Source: JAVBTR01 sp031556065
Lineage (GTDB): Bacteria; Bacillota; Clostridia; Christensenellales; Aristaeellaceae
Direction: 5' to 3'
NCBI GenBank assembly: GCA_031556065.1
Contig: JAVBTR010000098.1
Span: 1-30,468 of the forward strand
DNA length: 30,468 nt
The notes under the pieces are model-generated. The model made no database searches. It worked only from the letters and a program-made list of their open reading frames with translations, and was not told the origin of the DNA. Within the stretch, counting starts at the first letter, position 1, and each line of letters starts with the position of its first letter. The translations under genes were made by a program, and so were the position numbers. Below are positions 7,301 to 14,601 of the stretch, piece by piece.

Positions 7301-10300
7301 TACCACTATTGGTGTAAAGAACGGAAATGTGACAGTCAATGGATCAATTGTCCTAAGTTGTCATCGGTTTGGGGCATTAGAAGATTCTACAGGTTATGTT
7401 GATGTGACTTTAAATGGTAATGTATCCTTCTATCCCCCTTCTGGTGGGATGATACTTGCTTCGGATTTATATAATGTGAACTACGTTTTGCCAAGTGAAT
7501 ATACTCACAACAATCTATCAGTCTTTCGTGGCATATATAATCTGGACTCTGATACGGAGACGTATTCAACAACGAATCCGCCACCTTACGAACCACAAGC
7601 TCTTTCCAACCCCACCAAAGCTGGTCTATCCGTTGAAGGCAATTGGTATTACGTTGATGATAATGATAAATATGTTAAAGTCCCAGAGCAGCAGCTAACC
7701 AAAGAACTTGCTAAATATGCTGTTAACAATACCCTCACCCTCACGTTCATAGCTGATGCAGATCTTCGCTCGATTAATTTGGATGATGACACCGCAAAAT
7801 ATTGGGAGCTTAGCGAAAAAGACAGTGGTTTTATGCAGGTTGATGAAACTGGGAAGATATATTCCTTCTTGACGGGTGCTACTGTTGTTTTCACGCCTAA
7901 AACCGAAGAGGACGGTAGCCCATTATTAGACGAGCTTGGCCGCTACCGTGCATATCCCGAATTCTTAAGTTTAATAGATGGAAAAATTAGTGCTGTACTA
8001 CTTTCTTCTACTGGCAGTGGAGCATATGAATGTATCATGCCTAGCACGAACGTATCTGTAACGTTCAATAGCGTAAAACCCATTAACTATGCGAGCAATA
8101 ATGTTACGATAAACGGTGTAACCCAAAATACGTGGGATGCAACTGGTACATGTCAACTTGGCTCTGCTGGTGCTACTAATTGGCGGGGCGAATATAAAAT
8201 TGAAAACTTGGTCCTAAACACCAGTTATTTGGTGATCGAATCAGGAACCGTATATGCGATCACTTCAAAAGACCTGCAGGATTCTGATTTTTATGATCTG
8301 TCACATAGTTTGACTATTTCCGCTAATGCTAATTTGCTTATCCACAAATCTCCGATAGATTCTTTTGATGGATTCGTGCGGCTAATCGACATAAGCAAAG
8401 GCAATGTGAAAATAAGCTCTTTGCTCGGGTGCAACAGCTATTATGTTTTCGATATGTCGGCAGGAACTGCTAATTCCATTACAATCGACGAGAAACTCAA
8501 ATGTGCAATTACACTAGATAACCTACAGGGTTGTTCTGCGATTAGCATTGGTGATGATGCAGATGTTACCCTTTCTGTAGCAAGCCAAAACAAAGTAGAC
8601 ACCATAACCCAAACCGGATCAACTGCCAAACTAATCATTAATGGCAACGGCAATACCCTTATCGGCACCAACAATGGTAAACTTGGCTTAAACACTGGCA
8701 CATTAACGCTCAATAATGTTACGTTATCTGGCTATGGTACCGTTGGCTCACTGGCCACTGGCGATGGCTTTGTTCCTGCAACGTATAACAACGTGACCAT
8801 CAGCCCAAGTACTAACACCCAATTTATCTACGATTGGTATGAAGTGGCCTATGATGTTGACGGTACAGATTATGATGCGCCCGACACCAACCCCAAGGTG
8901 TTCCGCACCACGGAAGCCGTTACAGCGCAGAAAACAATATCCAGCGCTACTTATACCTATACTGGCGAGGGTTCCTCTCAATCGCTCGTTGCCCCAACTC
9001 TCACTGCTGATAGCACTACCAAAGGTGTTTGGTATTACGAAACGAACGATGATGGGGAAACCATCAAGAATGTGATTTCAGCCTTAACCCCCGAGCTTTT
9101 ATCAGCAGTTGACGACGGCATCTTAACCCTTTATCCAACCGAGGAGCAGATATATAGCCTTACGCTGGATTCGAGGACGGATGAAATTTGGCGTATTACC
9201 GTAGATAGCGAAGTGCCTGAAGAAGCTGACGATCCTGAAGACCTTCCAGACGATTTTGATATGTATGGGTCTCCGGTATCATACTCCATTCCTGCTGGAG
9301 CGGAGATTGTTTTTACCCCCCTCACAGGAGATACGTTCTACTATTATGTTGCTTGCCCTGAATTTTTAACTTTTTCAGATGGAGAAACATTAGCCCACGT
9401 TGCAGAAAGTGAAGGGGTATTATATACTTATACCATGCCTACGGAGGATGCGACTGTTAAGTTCAACGATATAATGGAGATTAGTACCGACGCAGAAATC
9501 AATTTTGAATATATGGATGCTTGGAATAGCACGAAAAGCACGTACGAAATTGACGGAGTGACGGGTACTTGGCCTGGCCGATTTAGTATTACGAACGGTA
9601 CTACGCATGTATCAACAGAAAGCTTCGAGGAATTGATTAAAGAGTCCACTGATGATGTAACCCTAGATACTTATAGTCTTTGCTGCGCTGTTGATATGTT
9701 TATAGCTGCAAAGCCAGTCGCTAATCTGATTCTTAAAGAAAAAGTGCTTCAAGTAATCAACTTAGCCTATGGTGATGTGACTTTGAAGAAGATTGAAGAT
9801 AATGATATTTATGTTTTCACTAGTGATGCTAGTGATAGTGCTTCACATAATGCTATTACAATCCCAAGTGACTTCAGTAGCGCATTCTCCATTGAGAATG
9901 TAAAATGCAGTGCTATCAATATTGAAAGTGGTGCAGATGTAACTATCAATGTGATCGGCCGAAATATCGCAGGTTCTATTTCTGGTGCAGATAAGGTTAA
10001 GCTGAAAGTCGTTGGTAAAGGAGATAATTCTATACTTGAACCTGATAATGATTCGGCAAGTGGGCCTACTTTAGGTATCAACGGCGGCAGCATAACCATT
10101 GCAGGACCTATTAAGTTGTGTGATTATACTCAAATAGGGGCATTGGAAAATGCTAATGGTTATATTTCTTTAACAATGGAATGTAATACAGATAATGTAA
10201 TTGAGATTGTTGCTTCTGCTGGCTCCACAACGACCCTGGCAACTGATTTGTATCAAGTGATATATGACGTGGGCAATGACGATAAGTATGCTATGCCTGA

Positions 10301-11594
10301 GCCTAATAAAAACCCATTGATCATTCGTGGAGAATATAGCATTGCAGATGATGGTGAAGGTGGGGGAAATGAAGGATTCTCTTCTGCACCAGAATACGAG
10401 TACGAATACCAACTCGATCCGCCTACCATTAAGGCCAGCGAAGAAAACGCCAGCGATAGTGAAGCCGCTTGGTATTATGATGATTCTGAAGGTAAGCCTG
10501 TTAAGGTTACCGATTTGACCCCTACGGTCTTGGCTGCCGCCGGAATAGAAATCGATGGTACCCTCACCCTCTATGCGGGGCCTGTGCCGGTGACGGCGGT
10601 TGATATCACAATCGATGGTATTGAATTGACCGCCAGCGAAGAGGATGGTTCTGAACATTCTGTTGATCTGGCGCTTTCCAAGGAAGAATACGAAAAGCTG
10701 CTGGCAGCTACTAAAACCACCGAAGGCGAAGACTTGAAGTTAACCCTAACAAAGGTTGCGTTGGCTGGGCCAAAGGCAGAAGGCGGGGAAGAATCGGAGG
10801 AGGCAGAACCCACGTCAGCGCCGTTCAGCCTTGCAGCTGTATCCGATGTGAAAGCGGACAAAACCACCTGGGGCTACCTAAAGGCCAACAGTACCTTTGC
10901 ACTTGCGGTTTCAGGCGAAGGGGAGGATGCGCCCTTCATCGACCTGTCCACATGGACAGAGGAGCAGGACACTGCCCCCGCCATGACCATAACAGCCCCC
11001 CCCAGTTTAGCGGAAGAGGAGGATTCCACAAAAATTCCATTTGCCACCTTGACGTTATACAACGCAAATGCTATTATCTTATCAACCGATGCAGGTATTG
11101 TTACTTTTACCCTAAATTGTGGTGAAAGCACTATAACGGTAAATGCTACCATCCATCGCCAAGCCTCCCAGTTGAATGTCAGCGTGCCGCTGGTGATGGT
11201 GATGCAAACCAATATCGATGGGGGAAAGGTGACATTGCCTTCGAATAGCGATTACCACATTACCAATAACTCCAGCATGGCGGTTGAATTATTGGATGCA
11301 AGTATAACAGCGGTAGACAATGATTATCTGAAAATGGCAGAGGTTGAACCTACGCAAGACAATCCTCTCCCACGGGATACATTCTGGATTGGTTTGACAG
11401 AGGATTGGGGTGACGTTGGCCGTAGTCGTGAGTTCCTTGCTGCATTTGACCCGGATGATACGTCAAACCAAAAGAATCCGATTGACTTTATTGCTGTTGG
11501 GCCTCTTAGCTTTGTAACATCGGAAGATACCACCAAGGGTTTACATTTTGCAACCATTACCTATAAGGTGGGCATACCGGCAGACAGCGATTAG
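4347..11594 (+). CDS. Giant secreted CHAP-domain surface protein with PT-rich stalks and beta-repeat region
   Basis: A GTG start is chosen because GGGAGG lies 7 bases upstream and a signal peptide follows directly (basic start, hydrophobic core, cleavage near AAHA|ED, about residue 36), giving 2415 aa. Order by residue: PT-rich stalk (about 77-150); Ig/PKD-like beta domains (152-328); CHAP amidase or endopeptidase domain (about 350-502) with catalytic Cys397 (WCAMFVSF), His458 (NHVGIV) and Glu474/Asn476; a second PT/E-rich stalk (512-738) containing the in-frame palindromic repeat peptides; an Ig-like domain (745-822); three copies of a GADVTLxVxGxN-type beta-repeat unit (about 940-2080); then a C-terminal domain (about 2273-2415) shared with the protein at 13660. 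CHAP domains usually cleave peptidoglycan peptides or cross-bridges. No LPXTG motif or C-terminal membrane anchor is seen. It could be an adhesin or a wall-remodelling scaffold. Confidence 0.85.
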   Translation: MKRYTVKAQKWIALILSCILLLNVYGFPDFDLAAHAEDGGEHVVEVLSAAETVSEPVVLHQAAAGEPASPPEVTEVPTPAPTAAPTAVPTEAPTPVPTQAPTPAPTEVPTPVPTAEPTPVPTEVPTPVPTEVPTPVPTEVPTPVPTPVPLVLDHLSSEQTSVQFGQTVTWHFGCSGASTVSYTIVDRNGTAVAAETIHENNIRFKAAASGVYSLTVTAANDTETKTLHGRATVADGNLNTSLTTSMRYGVAGGQPLVFNFSASGGVAPYSVQTEFYRDGFRVNVETKEMQSQAISFSPTGYGTHTVKVTVTDAAGSTASAECSLPVAINEYEPEAEWKASLGGFKPSGNYAKDIVAVAKTQVGYHENERNFIIDSSGETFCYTRYGHWYGANYGIWCAMFVSFCADYAGIPTKYLPHEASCSKWVSALGSRYVAKDGYTPSAGDIVFFATKGGKTANHVGIVTRANASSVYTIEGNCFGSVKEKSYKLSDRTILGYMVMEKVMAAAGQINEVRPLNAPASTLVPEANLQIDQVVVIEPTPTPVGQGLQSLPGATEQINAVLVLNTAEPTATPVGQGLQSLPDATPSPELTIEEEPTWEPTLEPTLEPTQTPAPQLTIEREPTTAPVTQEPTATPAPELTVEEEPTWAPTLEPTEEPTATPAPELTLEEETEASPTPTPELTLEEDDFEQGEDSTPTPDPSDTPSLDPDLDPDLDPNGDLDLVGQGFHPLPGDLADDPTLAPEDLIEKQPEDYEGVLGDIAEFKVEAVEGATYQWQRALIGSDAWEDITTEEIATGYHTPVLSVPITQEAALYLYRCRVSLAITHQVEEESQPEEEASLLSLFLDLICSKAYASETDGDTFEPVFTFTEPVGIALFSVQTDLEINEQGCYYKEYILDSTYTQDVNIYPGYEDGHTNYSYSIKITDSFKHSLILNGVKLCSHIFIEDGATASIEVKDSNIIGVIWGNNANLIIIGNGNEAAIYDHYDTTIGVKNGNVTVNGSIVLSCHRFGALEDSTGYVDVTLNGNVSFYPPSGGMILASDLYNVNYVLPSEYTHNNLSVFRGIYNLDSDTETYSTTNPPPYEPQALSNPTKAGLSVEGNWYYVDDNDKYVKVPEQQLTKELAKYAVNNTLTLTFIADADLRSINLDDDTAKYWELSEKDSGFMQVDETGKIYSFLTGATVVFTPKTEEDGSPLLDELGRYRAYPEFLSLIDGKISAVLLSSTGSGAYECIMPSTNVSVTFNSVKPINYASNNVTINGVTQNTWDATGTCQLGSAGATNWRGEYKIENLVLNTSYLVIESGTVYAITSKDLQDSDFYDLSHSLTISANANLLIHKSPIDSFDGFVRLIDISKGNVKISSLLGCNSYYVFDMSAGTANSITIDEKLKCAITLDNLQGCSAISIGDDADVTLSVASQNKVDTITQTGSTAKLIINGNGNTLIGTNNGKLGLNTGTLTLNNVTLSGYGTVGSLATGDGFVPATYNNVTISPSTNTQFIYDWYEVAYDVDGTDYDAPDTNPKVFRTTEAVTAQKTISSATYTYTGEGSSQSLVAPTLTADSTTKGVWYYETNDDGETIKNVISALTPELLSAVDDGILTLYPTEEQIYSLTLDSRTDEIWRITVDSEVPEEADDPEDLPDDFDMYGSPVSYSIPAGAEIVFTPLTGDTFYYYVACPEFLTFSDGETLAHVAESEGVLYTYTMPTEDATVKFNDIMEISTDAEINFEYMDAWNSTKSTYEIDGVTGTWPGRFSITNGTTHVSTESFEELIKESTDDVTLDTYSLCCAVDMFIAAKPVANLILKEKVLQVINLAYGDVTLKKIEDNDIYVFTSDASDSASHNAITIPSDFSSAFSIENVKCSAINIESGADVTINVIGRNIAGSISGADKVKLKVVGKGDNSILEPDNDSASGPTLGINGGSITIAGPIKLCDYTQIGALENANGYISLTMECNTDNVIEIVASAGSTTTLATDLYQVIYDVGNDDKYAMPEPNKNPLIIRGEYSIADDGEGGGNEGFSSAPEYEYEYQLDPPTIKASEENASDSEAAWYYDDSEGKPVKVTDLTPTVLAAAGIEIDGTLTLYAGPVPVTAVDITIDGIELTASEEDGSEHSVDLALSKEEYEKLLAATKTTEGEDLKLTLTKVALAGPKAEGGEESEEAEPTSAPFSLAAVSDVKADKTTWGYLKANSTFALAVSGEGEDAPFIDLSTWTEEQDTAPAMTITAPPSLAEEEDSTKIPFATLTLYNANAIILSTDAGIVTFTLNCGESTITVNATIHRQASQLNVSVPLVMVMQTNIDGGKVTLPSNSDYHITNNSSMAVELLDASITAVDNDYLKMAEVEPTQDNPLPRDTFWIGLTEDWGDVGRSREFLAAFDPDDTSNQKNPIDFIAVGPLSFVTSEDTTKGLHFATITYKVGIPADSD
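4567..4797 (+). repeat. Tandem PT(A/E/V)P repeat tract, first stalk
   Basis: Short coding repeats of the form P-T-x-V/A-P-T (DNA units near CCTACCCCGGTGCCCACAGA) run for about 77 codons with no predicted fold. Such tracts form extended, often glycosylated stalks in Gram-positive surface proteins. Near-identical 18- to 36-base units make the length likely to vary by slippage or recombination. Confidence 0.8.
5972..5998 (+). repeat. Palindromic repeat family A, in-frame copy 1
   Basis: This copy reads TGTAGGGCAAGGG, then TTGCAA, then TCCCTGCC, an imperfect palindrome. It is translated within PVGQGLQSLPG in the second stalk of the giant protein. It matches the copies at 6062, 6509, 11616 (inverted) and 11685. 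Confidence 0.75.
6062..6088 (+). repeat. Palindromic repeat family A, in-frame copy 2
   Basis: TGTAGGGCAGGGG and CCCTGCC flank a short centre. It is read in the same frame as copy 1 and gives PVGQGLQSLPD. It lies 63 bases after copy 1. Confidence 0.75.
6509..6535 (+). repeat. Palindromic repeat family A, in-frame copy 3
   Basis: GGCAGGGG and CCCCTGCC form a perfect 8-bp stem around TTCCAT. It is read in the same frame as the other two copies, giving LVGQGFHPLPG. It follows a short Asp-rich repeat (DLDPDLDPDLDP). Confidence 0.8.
7170..10577 (+). repeat. Three-fold internal beta-repeat unit of the giant protein
   Basis: Three diverged units can be aligned by eye, starting near 7170, 8540 and 9915. 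Each opens with I-x-x-G/D-A-x-(A/V)-(S/T)-(I/L)-x-V, then K/N-L-x-I-x-G-x-G-N/D, then a G-x-(V/L/I)-T-(V/L/I) turn. Each closes with A/V-W-Y-Y, a short acidic stretch and T-L-T-L. The first and third also share IGALE or FGALE and GY(V/I). This resembles beta-solenoid repeats of Clostridia surface proteins. The stretch is visibly AT-richer than the stalks on either side. Confidence 0.7.
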
Positions 11595-11615
11595 GCAGGG
11601 GATTGAATTCGGGGC

Positions 11616-11642
11616 GGCAGGGGATGGAACCCCTGCCCTACA
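11616..11642 (-). repeat. Palindromic repeat family A, intergenic inverted copy
   Basis: Reading the minus strand gives TGTAGGGCAGGGG, TTCCAT, CCCTGCC, identical in its core to the in-frame copy at 6509. It lies 22 bases after the stop of the giant gene and could act as its transcript-end hairpin. Confidence 0.8.
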
Positions 11643-11684
11643 ACGGTTGTGTGATGTCCAAGGTGCGTTGCTATTCAGGATTGC

Positions 11685-11711
11685 TGTAGGGTAGGGGTTC
11701 CATCCCCTACC
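11685..11711 (+). repeat. Palindromic repeat family A, intergenic copy with compensatory change
   Basis: This copy has stem GGTAGGGG/CCCCTACC instead of GGCAGGGG/CCCCTGCC, so both arms changed together and the stem stays perfect. The loop TTCCAT is unchanged. It lies 101 bases before the start of the membrane protein gene at 11812. Confidence 0.8.
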
Positions 11712-11811
11712 GCAAATCCTCGCCGTTCCAACCCCAGGGGGAGCGGTGAGGGGCAAGGATCAAGTTTTCATATTTCATTTATACTATACATTTAATACGG
11801 AGGGCCTAGAT

Positions 11812-12474
11812 ATGGCAAAGAAACGCACGGAAGAGGTACAGGAGACAATGCCTAAGAAAAAGAACAAGACCCTGACCATTATCGTTATTGTGGCGGTGGT
11901 GCTGGTGCTGGCGGCGGCGGGGGCCGTGGCGTGGTATCTGGTGGACCAGAACAATAATAAGGAAAAGGGCTTTGAAAAGTACCAGTTCGATGTATCTGCC
12001 ATGGAGGGCCGGATTCAGAAGATGACGGAGGAGGAGATTCAGGCGGAGCTGAACCGGGTGGTGGAGGAAGGGTATTTTAATATCTCCATCGCGTCGGCCA
12101 TCGTGTTCGAAAACCCGGACGCAGAGGGCCAGGCCCGGATCGAGAACATCGCTGCCAATAATTACCACATGCAGGTGGATATCTTCCTGGATGGAACTGG
12201 GGAGAAGGTCTATTCTTCCAAGCTGATCCAGCCGGGGTTCTCTATTGAAAACATTAAGCTGGATAAGGAGCTGGCTCCCGGCGAGTATAACGCCACGGCC
12301 ATATTCAGCGCCATTACCAAGCAGGAGATGCAGCTTTTCGGCACTGCCGGGGCGCAAATTCGGCTGTACGTGTTCGATCATGGGGTGATGCCCACGGCGA
12401 TTCCCACGCCGGAACCCAGTGCTTCCCCCGAGCCGGATGGGGTAGAACCGCCGGAAACCACGGGTAATCCGTGA
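11812..12474 (+). CDS. Single-pass membrane protein with MTEEEIQ extracellular domain, paralogue 1
   Basis: This 220-aa protein has a short basic cytoplasmic start (MAKKRTEE, then KKKNK), one membrane helix at about residues 20-43, and an extracellular region. That region holds a domain shared with the proteins at 14602 and, more distantly, 15293. Its signatures are MTEEEIQ, RIEN, YHMQVDIFLD, IQPGF, LAPGEYNATAIF and GTAGA. The C-terminal tail is Pro/Glu/Ser/Thr-rich, like the stalks of the giant protein. The start at 11812 is chosen because GGAGGG lies 9 bases before it and the paralogue begins alike. The function is unknown. The context suggests an anchor, chaperone or assembly factor for the secreted partners. 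Confidence 0.75.
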   Translation: MAKKRTEEVQETMPKKKNKTLTIIVIVAVVLVLAAAGAVAWYLVDQNNNKEKGFEKYQFDVSAMEGRIQKMTEEEIQAELNRVVEEGYFNISIASAIVFENPDAEGQARIENIAANNYHMQVDIFLDGTGEKVYSSKLIQPGFSIENIKLDKELAPGEYNATAIFSAITKQEMQLFGTAGAQIRLYVFDHGVMPTAIPTPEPSASPEPDGVEPPETTGNP

Positions 12475-12809
12475 TAAAATATAAATTTTACGGAAAAAAC
12501 AAGAAAAAACAGCAAAAGTATTAAATTTGTACCGGAAAATAAAGGGATTCGGTTAGTTACGTCGAATAGTATTAAATAGTTAATTTGAAACTTGGCGAAT
12601 TGGCCTTCTTGGTCGGGGCCTCAAGCATTTCAACAACGGGCTTCAAGGGAAAAACAGTTAATGATTATGGCGTGTTTTCCAATAATGGTTATCACGTATG
12701 AAGGGGTTACCCTGGAACATAGGTTGTATGGGTACCCAAGTTATGTTTGCCCAATGGAAGGGGGAGGCCCCTCCCAGGCAGCCAGCCGAAGGGTGATTTG
12801 CGTTCGTAG

Positions 12810-12850
12810 GGTTACATAAAATATATGGTATTTATGTAAAACATGTAACC
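12810..12850. repeat. Two overlapping, mutually exclusive inverted repeats
   Basis: TTACATAAA (12812-12820) pairs with TTTATGTAA (12831-12839), while GGTTACAT (12810-12817) pairs with ATGTAACC (12843-12850). The left arms overlap, so only one stem can form at a time. Confidence 0.65.
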
Positions 12851-12980
12851 ATAAAACCGCGAAGGAATGGATTCACCTGGGTTGGATGGTTGCATAGGTT
12901 TGCGGGGAATGGTTTATCAGGGTGGGGGGATGGAACCCCGGCAACATTTGTTGCAGCACCCCCGTAAAAGACCCAGGCGT

Positions 12981-13002
12981 TGTAGGGATGGGGTTCTTGT
13001 CC
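12981..13002 (+). repeat. Palindromic repeat family A, diverged copy
   Basis: TGTAGGGATGGGGTTC matches the left half of the family A element closely, but the right arm has decayed. A second decayed half, GGGGATGGAACCCC, lies at about 12925-12940 in the opposite direction. Confidence 0.45.
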
Positions 13003-13224
13003 GGTTGCTCAATCGTCGCGTTGCATACGCACCGCTCGTTTCGCACCTCGACGGCACTTCGCCCATTGCGTACACTGCACGCGATCAGCGTCGTCGCCCA
13101 TCCGCTAAACAAATTCGCACTCCTAATTGCCAAAGGCAATTTTGAGATAGATGGCAAATACCAGACCAGGTTTTGCCGGAAGGGAAGGTGGTAAAGGTTT
13201 ATACTGAAAAGGGGCACTCGAGGG

Positions 13225-13244
13225 GAATGCCGTTCCGGGCATTC
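13225..13244. repeat. Hairpin GAATGCC/GGCATTC
   Basis: A perfect 7-bp stem with loop GTTCCG. A diverged inverted version of the same sequence (TGCCGGGAACGGCA) occurs at about 13437-13451, so the stretch between may be bracketed by related inverted repeats. Confidence 0.5.
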
Positions 13245-13496
13245 GGTCGGACCATGCAGAATGCTCCTAGTGATTTGTAATGTTTAAGATTGTGTGTTGA
13301 GCCCAGGGGTTTTTCCTTCTGCTAGGCGCAGGGGCAAAGGCGTAGCAGCGCTACGGCGGGAGCCCAGCGACAACCCAGGCCGGAGAAAGTGCTGGCGCGG
13401 CACAGAAGAATAGGCGTTATAAATTGCCACAGGCGAGTGCCGGGAACGGCATTTCAAAAGAGATGCCAAACCTTTATGGCCGTTAATGTTTAATAT

Positions 13497-13550
13497 GTCT
13501 TGCTGGTTACGGTGCACGAACTAAAATCGCGCTACCCCATCCAGCAAGAC
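13497..13550 (+). repeat. 10-bp perfect inverted repeat in the leader of the small secreted protein gene
   Basis: GTCTTGCTGG (13497-13506) and CCAGCAAGAC (13541-13550) are exact complements with 34 bases between. It lies 109 bases before the next gene's start, so it is probably transcribed as part of that leader. Confidence 0.65.
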
Positions 13551-13567
13551 ACAACGATACAGCCTTT

Positions 13568-13612
13568 CGGGCCCCGGGAATTTGGGCCCGGCATTGGGCG
13601 ATAAGGCGCCCA
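13568..13612 (+). repeat. Tandem GC-rich hairpins just before the ribosome binding site
   Basis: CGGGCCC (13568-13574) pairs with GGGCCCG (13584-13590), and TGGGCG (13595-13600) pairs with CGCCCA (13607-13612). No T run follows, so they are more likely 5'-leader structures (message stability or a sensor) than a terminator. They end 47 bases before the ATG. Confidence 0.6.
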
Positions 13613-13659
13613 TGTGGTACCCCCAAGTAAAAGGAAAATTTGTTTAGGAGGACCCTTTT

Positions 13660-14493
13660 ATGAAGAAGTTTTTAGCTTTGGCATTGGCCATGATGATGGT
13701 TTTTGCATGTGTTAGCGCGTTGGCGGAGGATGATAACGCACAGATGTATCTGAATGCGGCTGATGGTGGCGACGCTTACTTATCCCATTTCTCTGAAGAA
13801 AATGAGTATGATGAAGATGGTGCAGCGTCTACGGGCGAAGTGAATACGGAGATTTGGCTGCAAGTTGTTGCTTCTGGCCAGATCGATGTTACCGTTCCGC
13901 TAGTAATCGTTTTTCAGACGAACATTGATGGCGGCTCCGCAACTTCACCGAGCGAATATCAAATCATCAACTATTCTACAGCTGATTTAGTTGTAACTAA
14001 GGTTTCTATCGAAACGAACAGTGCCACAAAAGATCGTGAGGATGACGATACTAGTCACCCGATGGAACTTGTTTCTTACACTACTGATTTGGCACGCGAT
14101 CAATATAAGGCACAACTTAGTGTCGCAACGGAGAGCGTCCATGCAAGTACAGGTGAGTGGGATTTATTTACTGGCGATGAAAATGATAATGTTGATTTGG
14201 ATGAAGATGGTTTTTACTATATATCCGCGCTTGAGGGCGGCTTGATTATTCTTCCCAAATGCGACTATGATAGTACATCTGGTGACAAAGAGGGGACATC
14301 AACAGATCTTACAATTGAAATGGCAACAGGAGCATTGTCTTTTGTGACTAAGCATGCTACTGTTGAAGAGAAAGATGTTCTGGATGTTACTAAGGGCGTT
14401 AAGCTTCTTAACATCAACTATGTTGTAGCCATTGATACTTATACTGGCATTGGCGATGATATTACTGCGGCAGACCAAGAGTTACCCGAGTAA
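13660..14493 (+). CDS. Small secreted acidic protein sharing the giant protein's C-terminal domain
   Basis: This 277-aa protein has a clear signal peptide (MKKFLALALAMMMVFACVSALA, cleavage near residue 22) and a very acidic mature part without cysteine. From about residue 75 it carries VTVPLVIVFQTNIDGG, then YQIINYS and VTKVSIE. Near the end come GALSFVT and KGVKLLNINYVV. The same landmarks, in the same order, form the last 140 residues of the giant protein. AGGAGG lies 8 bases before the ATG, and the long structured leader suggests strong or controlled expression. It has no membrane anchor or sorting signal. It may be a secreted matrix or fibre subunit; the resemblance to beta-sandwich surface subunits is inferred. 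Confidence 0.8.
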   Translation: MKKFLALALAMMMVFACVSALAEDDNAQMYLNAADGGDAYLSHFSEENEYDEDGAASTGEVNTEIWLQVVASGQIDVTVPLVIVFQTNIDGGSATSPSEYQIINYSTADLVVTKVSIETNSATKDREDDDTSHPMELVSYTTDLARDQYKAQLSVATESVHASTGEWDLFTGDENDNVDLDEDGFYYISALEGGLIILPKCDYDSTSGDKEGTSTDLTIEMATGALSFVTKHATVEEKDVLDVTKGVKLLNINYVVAIDTYTGIGDDITAADQELPE

Positions 14494-14527
14494 CCCTAAG
14501 GCAACGCCTATCTAACCCCATTCCTTC

Positions 14528-14551
14528 GAGGGGCGGCAACCGCCGCCCCTC
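14528..14551 (+). terminator. GC-rich hairpin after the small secreted protein gene
   Basis: GAGGGGCGG (14528-14536) pairs with CCGCCCCTC (14543-14551) around a 6-base loop, 34 bases after the stop. There is no T run, so it may be a 3'-end stabiliser or partial terminator that lowers expression of the membrane protein genes relative to the secreted one. Confidence 0.5.
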
Positions 14552-14601
14552 CCATACCGTTTAAGTACCCCACACCTTAGTACCGAAAGGGCGAACAACA
14601 G

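Larger units (their letters stand above)
12475..13659. other. Long noncoding, hairpin-rich region upstream of the small secreted protein
   Basis: No convincing gene is seen in about 1.2 kb; the open frames here lack ribosome binding sites and protein-like composition. It begins AT-rich (12475-12590). It then holds two overlapping inverted repeats (12810-12850), a diverged family A palindrome (12981-13002) and small hairpins at 13125-13141 and 13225-13244. A GC-rich stretch at about 13310-13420 includes CGTAGC/GCTACG. A 10-bp inverted repeat at 13497-13550 and a double hairpin at 13568-13612 end just before the ribosome binding site of the next gene. It could be a structured leader, an ncRNA gene or a decayed mobile element. 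No known riboswitch consensus was recognised in it. Confidence 0.5.

Noticed and set aside
12967..13145. Possible tRNA or known riboswitch in the GC-rich stretch
   Set aside because: No cloverleaf with a T-arm GTTCRA motif and no known aptamer core could be found by eye.
12592..13217. Small open frames on both strands in the noncoding stretch
   Set aside because: They have no ribosome binding sites, overlap each other in several frames, run across hairpins and resemble no protein.
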